Assembly: GCA_013286285.1 (NCBI GenBank)
Contig: JABDGA010000012.1
Location: forward strand, 1 to 34,631
Direction: 5' to 3'
Origin: Alphaproteobacteria bacterium
GTDB lineage: Bacteria > Pseudomonadota > Alphaproteobacteria > Rickettsiales > JABCZZ01
Length of the DNA: 34,631 nt
Position 1 is the stretch's first letter; every line of letters starts with the position of its first letter. Below are positions 1-6,776 of this stretch, piece after piece. The notes beneath the pieces were generated by a model that ran no database searches, was not told where the DNA came from, and saw nothing but the letters and a program-made list of their open reading frames with translations. A program made the translations under genes and the position numbers.

Positions 1-548
1 CGCTGCTTCGGGAGTGTCGCGATAATTTTTTTTATGTCACGGATGAACCCCATGTCCAGCATGCGATCCGCTTCGTCCAGCACCAGAAACGATACCCCTT
101 TAAGGCTCACATGCCCTTGATTGATAAGATCGAGCAGCCGTCCGGGAGTGGCGATGAGCAGGTCTACCCCTCTGGAAAGGTAATGCACCTGGGGGTTCTG
201 CGATACACCGCCAAAAATGACGCAGTGCCGCAAAGAGAGATTCTGACCGTAAATCTTGCAGTTATCGGCAATCTGAATGGCGAGCTCGCGTGTCGGGGCA
301 AGTATCAGCGCCCGTACATTACGGGGTATGGGATCTATTTGGGTCTGAAAGAGTTTCTGCAGTATAGGCAGGGCGAATGCGGCAGTTTTACCCGTCCCTG
401 TCTGGGCGATACCCAGCAAATCCCTGCCTTCCAGCAGCGGCGGCAGAGCGCTGAGCTGAATGGGAGTGGGGTGAGTATAGTTATTTTCAGCCAGCACGCG
501 GGTAATGGGGTCAATAATCCCCAAATTATGAAAACTCTGTGCGATCAT
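1..548 (-). CDS. rhlE: DEAD-box RNA helicase, RhlE-like (5' part, runs off window)
   Basis: ATP-dependent RNA helicase of the DEAD-box family, expected to act in RNA remodelling, ribosome assembly or mRNA turnover in the cytoplasm. Translating the minus strand from the ATG at 548-546 gives 182 codons with an early Q-motif (TPIQLSALPPLLEGRDLLG), Walker A AQTGTGKT, motif Ia PTRELAIQI, a GG motif (FGGVSQ), motif Ib TPGRLLDL and the Walker B DEAD box (LDEADRMLDMGF). Only RecA domain 1 is in the window; domain 2 lies beyond base 1. The start is chosen because AAAGGA at 560-555 lies about 6 nt upstream. An ATG 5 nt further upstream is out of frame and hits a stop at once. The RhlE subfamily is inferred from the very short N-terminus; other DEAD-box paralogues cannot be excluded without the C-terminal half. 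Confidence 0.93.
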   Translation of the reverse strand, partial: MIAQSFHNLGIIDPITRVLAENNYTHPTPIQLSALPPLLEGRDLLGIAQTGTGKTAAFALPILQKLFQTQIDPIPRNVRALILAPTRELAIQIADNCKIYGQNLSLRHCVIFGGVSQNPQVHYLSRGVDLLIATPGRLLDLINQGHVSLKGVSFLVLDEADRMLDMGFIRDIKKIIATLPKQ

Positions 549-700
549 ATCATATCCTTTTTTATTATTAGCCAGGTTAAGGCTGATGATACTGCGTAAT
601 CATCTTGTACATATATCCCCGATGACAATTCAGAATGAACCGCGCGGACAGTGCGGTGTAGCGCGTATATCTCTGGGAGACTAGGAAAATAAAGGATTCC

Positions 701-774
701 TGGAGCGGGTAGAGGGAATCGAACCCTCGTATTCAGCTTGGAAGGCTGATGTTCTACCATTGAACTACACCCGC
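701..774 (-). tRNA. tRNA-Gly (anticodon TCC)
   Basis: The minus strand folds as a complete tRNA: acceptor arms GCGGGTG and TACCCGC, a T-loop core GGTTCGATTCC, and an anticodon stem closing the loop CTTCCAA, which gives anticodon TCC (complement of 740-742), so it reads GGA/GGG glycine codons. The discriminator base is T and the CCA tail is encoded (701-703). It stands alone between the helicase gene and yihY. Confidence 0.97.
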
Positions 775-797
775 GCCTTAAAGAGCAACAGGCTGGA

Positions 798-825
798 TTT
801 ATAGCTCCAGGATGTTAAAAAGCAA
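798..825 (-). promoter_or_regulatory. Probable sigma70 promoter for tRNA-Gly
   Basis: On the minus strand, -35 TTGCTT (825-820), a 16-nt spacer and -10 TATAAA (803-798). The predicted transcription start near 791 is about 17 nt ahead of the mature tRNA 5' end at 774. The site lies just after the yihY stop codon, so the tRNA is probably transcribed independently. Confidence 0.6.
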
Positions 826-845
826 GCAAGTAGTCAACTTGCGTA

Positions 846-1697
846 CTACTGCTTCTGCTCGATTTTCTCGCCCAGCGCCTTTTTAAGGAGGTAATTAAGC
901 TCAGCGCCGTAGATAAAAATGATGTTGCTGACATAGAAAAACAGCAGTGCGGCGATAATGCCTCCGAGCGAGCCGTATATCAGGTTGACCTGGTCGAATT
1001 GCGAAAGATAAAGCGAAAGCAGCCGCGCTGTGCCCAGCCATAACAATGTGACCACCGCTGCACCCGGAACCACCGCATGGATGGTTTGCTTTATATTAGG
1101 CAGGACATAATAAGCTGCGGATACCACGATAAATATCACCGCGATGGAAATATGGGCGATCTGGTCGTTAATGGCCGCGTCCAGATGGAAACTCCTGCCG
1201 AAAAGCGCCAGTATCTTTTCTGATTCTATCGGGATGACCACCAGTGCAATCATCAGCACCACCAGTACAAAGGATACAATAAGCGTCTGGACGATGGAAA
1301 GCAGGCGGCGGAGTATGTAGGACGGCGGCGAGGTGACGTTGTATGCCCGGTTTAAGACGGTGCGGTAGCCCTCAACCTCGGATGAGGATGTCCATAAGGC
1401 TCCGAGGATGGATATGGTGAGCAATCCCTGCGGCGGGCCGGAGATGATTTCGGCGATGCGCGGCTCCAGGGCCTTTACCATGTCCGGCGGCGCCTGCGAG
1501 AACACCAGCCGGATAAGCTCGCTTCCCGCCTGTCCCTCGCCGATGAACCCGGTGAGCGCCACAATAAATACCAGAAACGGGAATAATGCCAGCAATCCCA
1601 GGAATGCAAGGTATCCGGCATGCTCTATCCCGTCATGCGCAATAGTGTTGCGCGCGGCCTGATAAAGGGAATACAGCAATGTCCTTACGGAGAGCAT
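846..1697 (-). CDS. YihY/UPF0761 (BrkB-like) family inner-membrane protein
   Basis: Integral membrane protein of the YihY/virulence-factor-BrkB family, 283 residues, close to the usual length. It has about six hydrophobic segments (near residues 27-50, 93-103, 130-155, 180-200, 208-230 and 242-270). Family-typical stretches include the N-terminal HAGYLAFLGLLALFPFLVF segment, the central LGALWTSSSEVEGYRTVLNRAYNV segment around residue 100, and the C-terminal YGSLGGIIAALLFFYVSNIIF helix ending near GAELNYLL. The molecular function of the family is not firmly established; early RNase BN and BrkB assignments are unreliable. The ATG at 1697 follows an AAGG about 6 nt upstream. It is divergent from apaG with only 43 bp between the start codons. 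The charged C-terminal tail is cytoplasmic by inference. Confidence 0.88.
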   Translation of the reverse strand: MLSVRTLLYSLYQAARNTIAHDGIEHAGYLAFLGLLALFPFLVFIVALTGFIGEGQAGSELIRLVFSQAPPDMVKALEPRIAEIISGPPQGLLTISILGALWTSSSEVEGYRTVLNRAYNVTSPPSYILRRLLSIVQTLIVSFVLVVLMIALVVIPIESEKILALFGRSFHLDAAINDQIAHISIAVIFIVVSAAYYVLPNIKQTIHAVVPGAAVVTLLWLGTARLLSLYLSQFDQVNLIYGSLGGIIAALLFFYVSNIIFIYGAELNYLLKKALGEKIEQKQ

Positions 1698-1704
1698 GGG
1701 AACC

Positions 1705-1740
1705 TTGAATAATGTTTATGCTTGTCCTATATTAGTGTAC
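1705..1740 (+). promoter_or_regulatory. sigma70 promoter of apaG, predicted leaderless transcript
   Basis: -35 TTGAAT (1705-1710), a 17-nt spacer and -10 TATATT (1728-1733). Counting from the -10 box puts +1 at 1740 or 1741, and the apaG ATG begins at 1741. No Shine-Dalgarno sequence can be seen, and any long leader would have to start inside yihY. Confidence 0.6.
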
Positions 1741-2133
1741 ATGTACACAAAAACCACGCAAGATATCAAGATTACCGTTCTGCCTTATTATTTGGAGCAG
1801 CAATCCGAACCGGATAATGACTGCTATGTGTGGGCGTATACCATCCAGATGGAAAACCACGGACAGAAAACGGTGACGCTGAAGAACCGTTACTGGCAGA
1901 TTACCGACAGTCTGGGGCGGATTCAGGAAGTGCGCGGTCCCGGTGTGGTGGGCGAGCATCCGGTGCTTAAACCCGGCGAGGCTTTCCAGTATACCAGCGG
2001 CGTGCCGCTTAAGACTCCCTCCGGCATCATGGTCGGCCAGTATGAGATGGAAGGGGAGAGCGGCGAAAAGATTGACGTTGCCGTGCCTGCTTTTTCGCTC
2101 GATAGCCCTTTCGGCATGGGCAGGCCGAATTAG
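1741..2133 (+). CDS. apaG: ApaG protein (DUF525)
   Basis: 130-residue ApaG, a single immunoglobulin/fibronectin-III-like beta-sandwich domain (DUF525); family members are about 125-130 residues. Visible signatures are the N-terminal YTKTTQDIKITVLPYYLEQQ strand pair, YVWAYTIQMENHG, the conserved LKNRYWQITD, the GPGVVGEHPVLKPGE loop and the GIMVGQYEM strand near the C-terminus. The biochemical role is unclear; it has been linked to magnesium/cobalt efflux and to Ap4A metabolism in enterobacteria. The reading frame is open back to 1696, but the start at 1741 matches the family N-terminus, whereas the upstream extension overlaps the promoter and is unlike the family. It is divergent from yihY and followed after about 90 nt by purE. 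Confidence 0.93.
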   Translation: MYTKTTQDIKITVLPYYLEQQSEPDNDCYVWAYTIQMENHGQKTVTLKNRYWQITDSLGRIQEVRGPGVVGEHPVLKPGEAFQYTSGVPLKTPSGIMVGQYEMEGESGEKIDVAVPAFSLDSPFGMGRPN

Positions 2134-2139
2134 TCTCTC

Positions 2140-2168
2140 TTGTAAACGTTATTCCGTTATGATATTTA
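2140..2168 (+). promoter_or_regulatory. Possible promoter of the purEK-trmB-lnt operon
   Basis: TTGTAA (2140-2145), a 17-nt spacer and TATTTA (2163-2168), about 50 nt ahead of the purE start. The match is moderate and the surrounding sequence is AT-rich, so this is only a candidate. I see no convincing PUR-box operator. Confidence 0.3.
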
Positions 2169-2222
2169 TTGCTGCCCTGATTTGCCTGCGTAAATTCAGG
2201 CAACAGCGGTTATTGTGCGAAT

Positions 2223-2720
2223 ATGTCGGACCCCAAAAAAAGAATATCTCCTGTCGCCATTATTATGGGCAGCCAGTCTGACTGGGAAACCATGCAGCAT
2301 GCCTCTGAAAAGCTTGATGAGCTTGGTATAGTGCACGAATCCCATATCATTTCGGCACACCGTACGCCGGAGCGGCTCTATGCTTTCGCCAAAACGGCGA
2401 AGGAAGAGGGGATTCAGGTGATTATTGCCGGGGCGGGGGGCGCGGCGCATCTGCCGGGTATGACAGCCTCCATGACACCATTGCCGGTGCTCGGAGTGCC
2501 GATTGCAGGCAAGGCGCTGGAAGGGCTGGACAGCCTGCTTTCCATCGTGCAGATGCCCGCCGGGATTCCGGTTGGCACGCTGGCAATCGGCAAGGCCGGC
2601 GCCATAAATGCCGCGCTTTTTGCGGCCTCCATACTTGCGCTTTCCGATGAAAAGCTGCATGAAAAACTGGAGACATTCCGTGCTCAGCAGACGAAATCCG
2701 TGGCTAAGAAACCCAAATGA
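2223..2720 (+). CDS. purE: N5-carboxyaminoimidazole ribonucleotide mutase, class I PurE
   Basis: Converts N5-CAIR to CAIR in de novo purine synthesis; acts after PurK. The protein has 165 residues, typical of class I PurE. The phosphate/ribose-binding GSQSDWETM near residue 17 is present, as are the catalytic-histidine region [12 protein letters not shown] (residues 41-52) and the glycine-rich [11 protein letters not shown] segment (about 75-85) that closes the active site of the octamer. No Shine-Dalgarno is obvious before the ATG at 2223. The 3' end overlaps purK by four bases (ATGA, 2717-2720), indicating translational coupling in a purE-purK operon. The lysine-rich tail is variable in the family. 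Confidence 0.96.
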   Translation: MSDPKKRISPVAIIMGSQSDWETMQHASEKLDELGIVHESHIISAHRTPERLYAFAKTAKEEGIQVIIAGAGGAAHLPGMTASMTPLPVLGVPIAGKALEGLDSLLSIVQMPAGIPVGTLAIGKAGAINAALFAASILALSDEKLHEKLETFRAQQTKSVAKKPK

Positions 2721-3787
2721 TTCTTCCCGGCGCAACTATCGGCATCATCGGTGGCGGCCAGTTGGGACGGATGCTGGCGATTGCTGCGGCGGAGCTGGGC
2801 TATCTCACGCATATATATACGCCTGAACAGCATTCCCCGGCATCTCAGGTTTCATGGAAAACCACGGTGGCTGACTATTCCGACAGCAAGGCGTTGCAGG
2901 TATTTGCCGGAAGCGTGGATGTTATTACGTTTGAGTTTGAAAATATTCCCCATGAGAGCCTGGAAATGCTGGAAAGCAGGCGGCCGGTATTTCCCAGTGC
3001 CCATGTTCTGAAAACCGGGCGTAACCGCATCCGGGAGAAAACCTTTATCAACGAAACCGGCATTGCCACGGCGGAGTTTTTCAAAATCACCCATGAGGAA
3101 GAATTAAAGCGGGCTACAGGCAAAACCGGGCTGCCTGCCATCCTTAAAACGTCTGAACTGGGGTATGATGGTAAAGGGCAGGTTACCCTGCGTCCGGAAA
3201 GTGATTTGGCGCAGGCATGGAAGGGCCTCCATACGCAGGAGGCGGTGCTGGAAAAATTCGTGGATTTCCGCATGGAGATTTCGGTCATCGTCGCGCGTGG
3301 CAAGGATGGGGCAGTTTCATGTTACGTGCCGGTGCAGAATATCCATAAGAACCACATACTGGATGTTACCATGGCTCCGGCGCCGATAGAAAAATCCCTT
3401 GCCGCAGAAGCGGAGGCAATTGCAGTGAAAATCGCGGAAGCGCTTACCCTGCGCGGCCTGCTGGCGGTGGAGATGTTTGTCACAAAAGATAACCGCTTGC
3501 TGGTCAACGAAATCGCCCCGCGCCCGCATAATTCCGGTCACTGGACGATGGATGCCTGTGTGACCAGCCAGTTTGAACAAGCCATCCGCGCCGTATGCGG
3601 CCTGCCACTCGGCAATCCGCAAAGGCTGTGCGATGCCGAAATGAAAAACCTGATTGGCGATGACGTAAACAGTGCGCGGAACTATTTAACCGATACAAAC
3701 GCCAGGCTTCATCTCTATGGTAAAAAGGAAATCCGTCCCGGACGCAAGATGGGGCATGTGAATATTCTGAAAATTCAGCCGGTATAA
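2717..3787 (+). CDS. purK: 5-(carboxyamino)imidazole ribonucleotide synthase, PurK
   Basis: ATP-grasp ligase that makes N5-CAIR from AIR, ATP and bicarbonate, supplying PurE. It has 356 residues, normal for the family. The N-terminal preATP-grasp domain begins with the dinucleotide-like loop [20 protein letters not shown], then FEFENIP (near residue 75). The ATP-grasp core contains [16 protein letters not shown] (around 141-156), [16 protein letters not shown] and, near residue 265, [19 protein letters not shown], the metal- and substrate-binding block. Its start overlaps the purE stop (ATGA), and its own stop shares one base with the trmB start (TAATG), so purE-purK-trmB is a tight unit. The purine half of the pathway is only partly in this window; the other pur genes are elsewhere. 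Confidence 0.96.
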   Translation: MILPGATIGIIGGGQLGRMLAIAAAELGYLTHIYTPEQHSPASQVSWKTTVADYSDSKALQVFAGSVDVITFEFENIPHESLEMLESRRPVFPSAHVLKTGRNRIREKTFINETGIATAEFFKITHEEELKRATGKTGLPAILKTSELGYDGKGQVTLRPESDLAQAWKGLHTQEAVLEKFVDFRMEISVIVARGKDGAVSCYVPVQNIHKNHILDVTMAPAPIEKSLAAEAEAIAVKIAEALTLRGLLAVEMFVTKDNRLLVNEIAPRPHNSGHWTMDACVTSQFEQAIRAVCGLPLGNPQRLCDAEMKNLIGDDVNSARNYLTDTNARLHLYGKKEIRPGRKMGHVNILKIQPV

Positions 3788-4482
3788 TGAATACGCAGCC
3801 TTCCACGGTCATACCTTCATTCGGGCGCAGGCGCGGACGAAAATTGCGCCAGAGCCGTAGTGTGCTGATGGAAACGCTCTTGCCTGAACTTCTGATTACA
3901 TTGCCTTCTGCCGCTTGCAACCTGCAACTTACAACACTGCTCCCCAATCCCCGTCTTCCCTTATGGTTTGAAATTGGCTTCGGCAACGGCGAACATCTGG
4001 TCGGGCAGGCGATGCGCAATCCGGGTGTCAATTTCATCGGTGTCGAACCCTATATTAACGGTATGGCCAGTCTGCTTGCGGCCATTGACCGGCATGCACT
4101 CACCCATATCCGGATCTTTGACGGTGATGCGCGTGCGCTACTGGAAGCCCTGCCGGATGCGTCGATTGACCGGTTGTTCGTCCTGTTTCCCGATCCGTGG
4201 CCAAAAGCGCGGCATCATAAGAAGCGCCTCGTTTCGGTTAACTCATTGGCGCTGTTCCACCGCAAGCTTAAAGAGGGCGGCAGGCTGCGCATTGCCACCG
4301 ATCATGCGGATTATTGCACTTCCATACTTGAAAACCTGTGTATCTGCGGTAAGTTTACCTGGTCTGCGAGGGTACAGGCCGATTGGAGTGATCCGCCAGC
4401 GGATTGGGTAAGGACGCGCTACCAGGAAAAAGCGGAAGCGGAGGGCAGGAAGGCAACCTTTCTCGAATGGGTTAAGGCGTGA
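3787..4482 (+). CDS. trmB: tRNA (guanine-N7)-methyltransferase, TrmB
   Basis: SAM-dependent methyltransferase that makes m7G46 in the variable loop of tRNAs. It has 231 residues, as usual for alphaproteobacterial TrmB. The N-terminus is basic (FGRRRGRKLR). The SAM-binding motif I is FEIGFGNGEHL (about 61-71), followed by FIGVEPYINGMASLL, a DGDAR acidic motif near residue 114, and the family hallmark LFPDPWPKARHHKKRL (about 132-147) with the catalytic aspartate; the C-terminal ATDHADY block follows. Residues 39-50, just before motif I, are encoded by a tandem heptamer array (see the repeat at 3903-3937), a region that is variable in the family. It starts on the purK stop codon (TAATG) and overlaps the lnt region at its 3' end. 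Confidence 0.95.
   Translation: MNTQPSTVIPSFGRRRGRKLRQSRSVLMETLLPELLITLPSAACNLQLTTLLPNPRLPLWFEIGFGNGEHLVGQAMRNPGVNFIGVEPYINGMASLLAAIDRHALTHIRIFDGDARALLEALPDASIDRLFVLFPDPWPKARHHKKRLVSVNSLALFHRKLKEGGRLRIATDHADYCTSILENLCICGKFTWSARVQADWSDPPADWVRTRYQEKAEAEGRKATFLEWVKA
3903..3937 (+). repeat. Heptamer array inside trmB
   Basis: Five consecutive 7-nt units: GCCTTCT, GCCGCTT, GCAACCT, GCAACTT, ACAACAC. The last three follow the GCAACYN pattern seen in the right arm of the lnt element (4853-4880). The array is translated (roughly LPSAACNLQLTT) in the loop before the SAM motif. It is the most degenerate of the intragenic copies, and no clear inverted partner is present. Confidence 0.5.
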
Positions 4483-4484
4483 AC

Positions 4485-5933
4485 ATGAACTCCTTATATT
4501 TCTTCAGGGATTATACCGGCTGGCGGCGCTGGCTGCTGGCGGCACTGTTTGGCGTCATGGCTACGCTTGCCCTGCCGCCGTTATATATATTGCCGCTGCT
4601 GATTCCGGCGTTTTCCGGGTTATTCCTCCTGTTATGGAATGCAAAAACCTTGCGGCAGGCATTTGGTGATGGCTGGTGGTGGGGGCTTGGCCATTTCACC
4701 ACGGGGCTCTACTGGATGTGCATCTCGCTCTATGTCGAGCCGGAAAAATTCGCCTGGATGACGCCGTTCGCGTTATTTGGCATTCCTTCGGTGGCGGCGG
4801 TGTATACAGGATTAGTTGCCAGTTGCCAATTGTCACTTGCCAGAAATTATATGCAACCGGCAACCGGCAACCGGCAACTCCTGCTCTTCGCCACTCTCTG
4901 GATCATCGCCGAATACCTGCGCGCGCATCTGCTGACCGGATTTCCGTGGAATCTGATAGGGTATGTCTGGACGGTATCGGATGCAACGCTGCAGGCGGTA
5001 TGGCTTACCGGCATTTACGGTTTAAGCGGGATAACCGTGTTTGTGGCGACGGCTCCCGCATTATTTGTTCTCAAAGCAAAGCCCATCCTGTCCAATGTGC
5101 TGGCGGCAATGTGCATATTGCTGATGATTGTGTATGGCTGGCAGCGGTTGGAGCATAACCCTACTGCGTACAGCGATGTCAAAATTCGTATCGTGCAGGC
5201 CAATATCCCGCAGGCGGAAAAAATGACTCCGCAGGCGCAATACAGTATCTTGAAGAAATACCTGGATTTAACCCAGTCATCGGGGCTTGACGGTATTAAC
5301 GTAACCATCTGGCCGGAGGCGGCGGTGCCGTATTATATGGCACCGGGATCCATCCTGCTGCGTGATATGGGCAGCATATTGCCGAAAAATGCGCTGTTGG
5401 TGACTGGCGGCCTGCGGGGAAATAATAATATGAAAGACTGGCAGTCATGGAACAGCCTGTTTGTGATTAATCCGGCGGGGCAGGCGCTGGCGCAGTACGA
5501 TAAGCACCACCTGGTGCCGTTCGGGGAATTCATCCCGTTTCGCCATATACTTCCGGTGGAGAATATTTCCGGGGGGCATGGCGATTTTTCCTACGGGAAA
5601 GGCGCAACGACGATTGCAGTTACCTCGCTTCCTCCGTTCAGCCCGCTTATCTGCTATGAAGCGATATTTCCCGATGAAGCGGTGGATAACACGCATCAGG
5701 CGAAATGGTTGCTGAATGTCACGAACGATGCCTGGTTTGGCGTCAGTTCCGGGCCATACCAGCATTTGCAGATGGCGCGCACGCGGGCGGTGGAAAACGG
5801 CCTGCCGCTCATCCGGGCGGCCAATACCGGCATCTCGGCAGTGATTGATCCTTTCGGGCGGATACTTGCCAGCCTGCCGCTGGAGCAGGAAGGAATACTG
5901 GATGCCATCCTGCCGTTGCCTGTGGTTAAATAG
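4485..5933 (+). CDS. lnt: Apolipoprotein N-acyltransferase, Lnt
   Basis: Inner-membrane enzyme that adds the third acyl chain to the N-terminal cysteine of lipoproteins, the last step after Lgt and LspA. About 482 residues from the ATG at 4485. The N-terminal half has six to eight membrane helices, including the family stretch TGFPWNLIGYVW near residue 151. The C-terminal half is a periplasmic nitrilase-like domain with the catalytic triad visible as E278 (WPEAAVPYY), K340 (YDKHHLVPFGEF) and C390 (LICYEAIF). The open frame extends to a GTG at 4479 overlapping the trmB stop, but AAGG at 4474-4477 is better spaced for the ATG at 4485. Residues 111-133 are encoded by an inverted heptamer repeat. 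Last gene of the purE-purK-trmB-lnt run. Confidence 0.95.
   Translation: MNSLYFFRDYTGWRRWLLAALFGVMATLALPPLYILPLLIPAFSGLFLLLWNAKTLRQAFGDGWWWGLGHFTTGLYWMCISLYVEPEKFAWMTPFALFGIPSVAAVYTGLVASCQLSLARNYMQPATGNRQLLLFATLWIIAEYLRAHLLTGFPWNLIGYVWTVSDATLQAVWLTGIYGLSGITVFVATAPALFVLKAKPILSNVLAAMCILLMIVYGWQRLEHNPTAYSDVKIRIVQANIPQAEKMTPQAQYSILKKYLDLTQSSGLDGINVTIWPEAAVPYYMAPGSILLRDMGSILPKNALLVTGGLRGNNNMKDWQSWNSLFVINPAGQALAQYDKHHLVPFGEFIPFRHILPVENISGGHGDFSYGKGATTIAVTSLPPFSPLICYEAIFPDEAVDNTHQAKWLLNVTNDAWFGVSSGPYQHLQMARTRAVENGLPLIRAANTGISAVIDPFGRILASLPLEQEGILDAILPLPVVK
4815..4880 (+). repeat. Palindromic heptamer array inside lnt
   Basis: Left arm of four 7-nt units (GTTGCCA, GTTGCCA, ATTGTCA, CTTGCCA; 4815-4842), a 10-nt spacer, then a right arm of four units (GCAACCG three times, GCAACTC; 4853-4880) that is the reverse complement of the left arm apart from a few transitions. 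The whole can form a hairpin. It stays in frame and encodes residues 111-133 between two membrane segments. Same 7-nt unit as the hscA array. Confidence 0.85.
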
Positions 5934-5963
5934 GTGATAATACTTTATTATATTGATGTATTG

Positions 5964-5987
5964 ATAGAAGGATTAAAATCCTTCTAT
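5964..5987. terminator. Perfect palindrome between convergent lnt and TPR genes, possible terminator
   Basis: An 11-bp perfect inverted repeat (ATAGAAGGATT / AATCCTTCTAT) with two central bases, located 30 bp after the lnt stop and about 65 bp before the stop of the convergent TPR gene. It lacks a strong U-tract on either side, so bidirectional termination is a position-based inference. Confidence 0.4.
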
Positions 5988-6052
5988 TATCTGGGCCGCG
6001 CAAGCGGGAGGGGATAGTATATTATTGAGGTTGCCCCTGAAAGCGTGGCTGC

Positions 6053-6712
6053 TCACTCGCGGTAGAATTGCCGTATAGTTTCAGCTTTCGTGTACATCTC
6101 CTGCGCCTCCGCATCCCTGCCCAGAGCAGCCAAGGCGCGTCCGCAGCAGCAATAAAGCTCAGGATAACCAGGAGATATCTCTATTGTTTGCTTATATTTT
6201 TCTAGCGCGCCATCGTAATCTTTAAGAGCATAAAGGGCATCTCCCCATTTGTGATAAGCTATCGTATCCTGGGGATCTATCTCTATCATTTTTTTATATT
6301 GCTCACTCGCCCCTTCGTAATCTTTCAGATCGCGAAGCGTATCTCCCCAACCCCAATAAGCCCACGTATATTGGGGATCCGCTTCTATGGCTTTCTTATA
6401 CTGCTCAACCGCTCCAGCGTAATCTTTAAGAGCATAAAGAGCATTTCCCCAATGGTTATAAATATGCGGATCCTGGGGATCCATCTCTATTATTTTCTTA
6501 TATTGCTCAATCGCTCCCTGGTAATCTTTGAGAGTATGAAGGGCATGTCCCCATCCATGGTAGGCCGCCATGTCCTGTGGATCCGCTTCTAGCGCTTTTT
6601 GATAGTGGACAATCGCTCCCTGGTAATCTTTACGTTTCAGCAGCGCGTTCCCTTGCGCTACATAAGCGCTCTCTAAAGAGACTTTCTGAGGATTATTGGC
6701 GTCTTCAGGCAT
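6053..6712 (-). CDS. Tetratricopeptide-repeat protein
   Basis: A 219-residue protein built almost entirely of six TPR units of 34 residues (from about residue 15 to 215). Each carries the pattern W/A-G-x-A-L-x-x-L-K-D-Y-x-G-A-x-x-x-Y-K-K-x-I-E-x-D-P-Q. The middle repeats are nearly identical (GNALYALKDY, GDALYALKDY), which suggests recent internal duplication. No signal peptide or membrane helix is seen, so a cytoplasmic protein-protein scaffold is likely; no partner can be named. An open frame continues to a TTG at 6724, but the ATG at 6712 has GGGA close upstream and is preferred. It lies 65 bp downstream of the mscS stop, has its own promoter-like sequence, and is convergent with lnt. The last repeat has an unusual CCC cluster (YCCCGRALAALG). 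Confidence 0.85.
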   Translation of the reverse strand: MPEDANNPQKVSLESAYVAQGNALLKRKDYQGAIVHYQKALEADPQDMAAYHGWGHALHTLKDYQGAIEQYKKIIEMDPQDPHIYNHWGNALYALKDYAGAVEQYKKAIEADPQYTWAYWGWGDTLRDLKDYEGASEQYKKMIEIDPQDTIAYHKWGDALYALKDYDGALEKYKQTIEISPGYPELYCCCGRALAALGRDAEAQEMYTKAETIRQFYRE

Positions 6713-6741
6713 AACATCCCGCAAGCATAGGTAACGATGCT

Positions 6742-6770
6742 ATAATAGTAGAATATAACGCCATTTCCAA
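6742..6770 (-). promoter_or_regulatory. Probable promoter of the TPR gene
   Basis: On the minus strand, TTGGAA (6770-6765), a 17-nt spacer and TATTAT (6747-6742), giving a predicted start near 6735, about 23 nt ahead of the ATG at 6712. It is located between the mscS stop and the TPR gene. Confidence 0.5.
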
Positions 6771-6776
6771 TTCACA

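Noticed and set aside
545-760. 71-residue minus-strand ORF upstream of the helicase
   Set aside because: It runs through the tRNA-Gly gene and overlaps the helicase start in another frame; no domain or ribosome-binding site.
5964-5987. Attachment site or recombination core
   Set aside because: A short palindrome between convergent genes with no integrase nearby; a terminator-like role is simpler.
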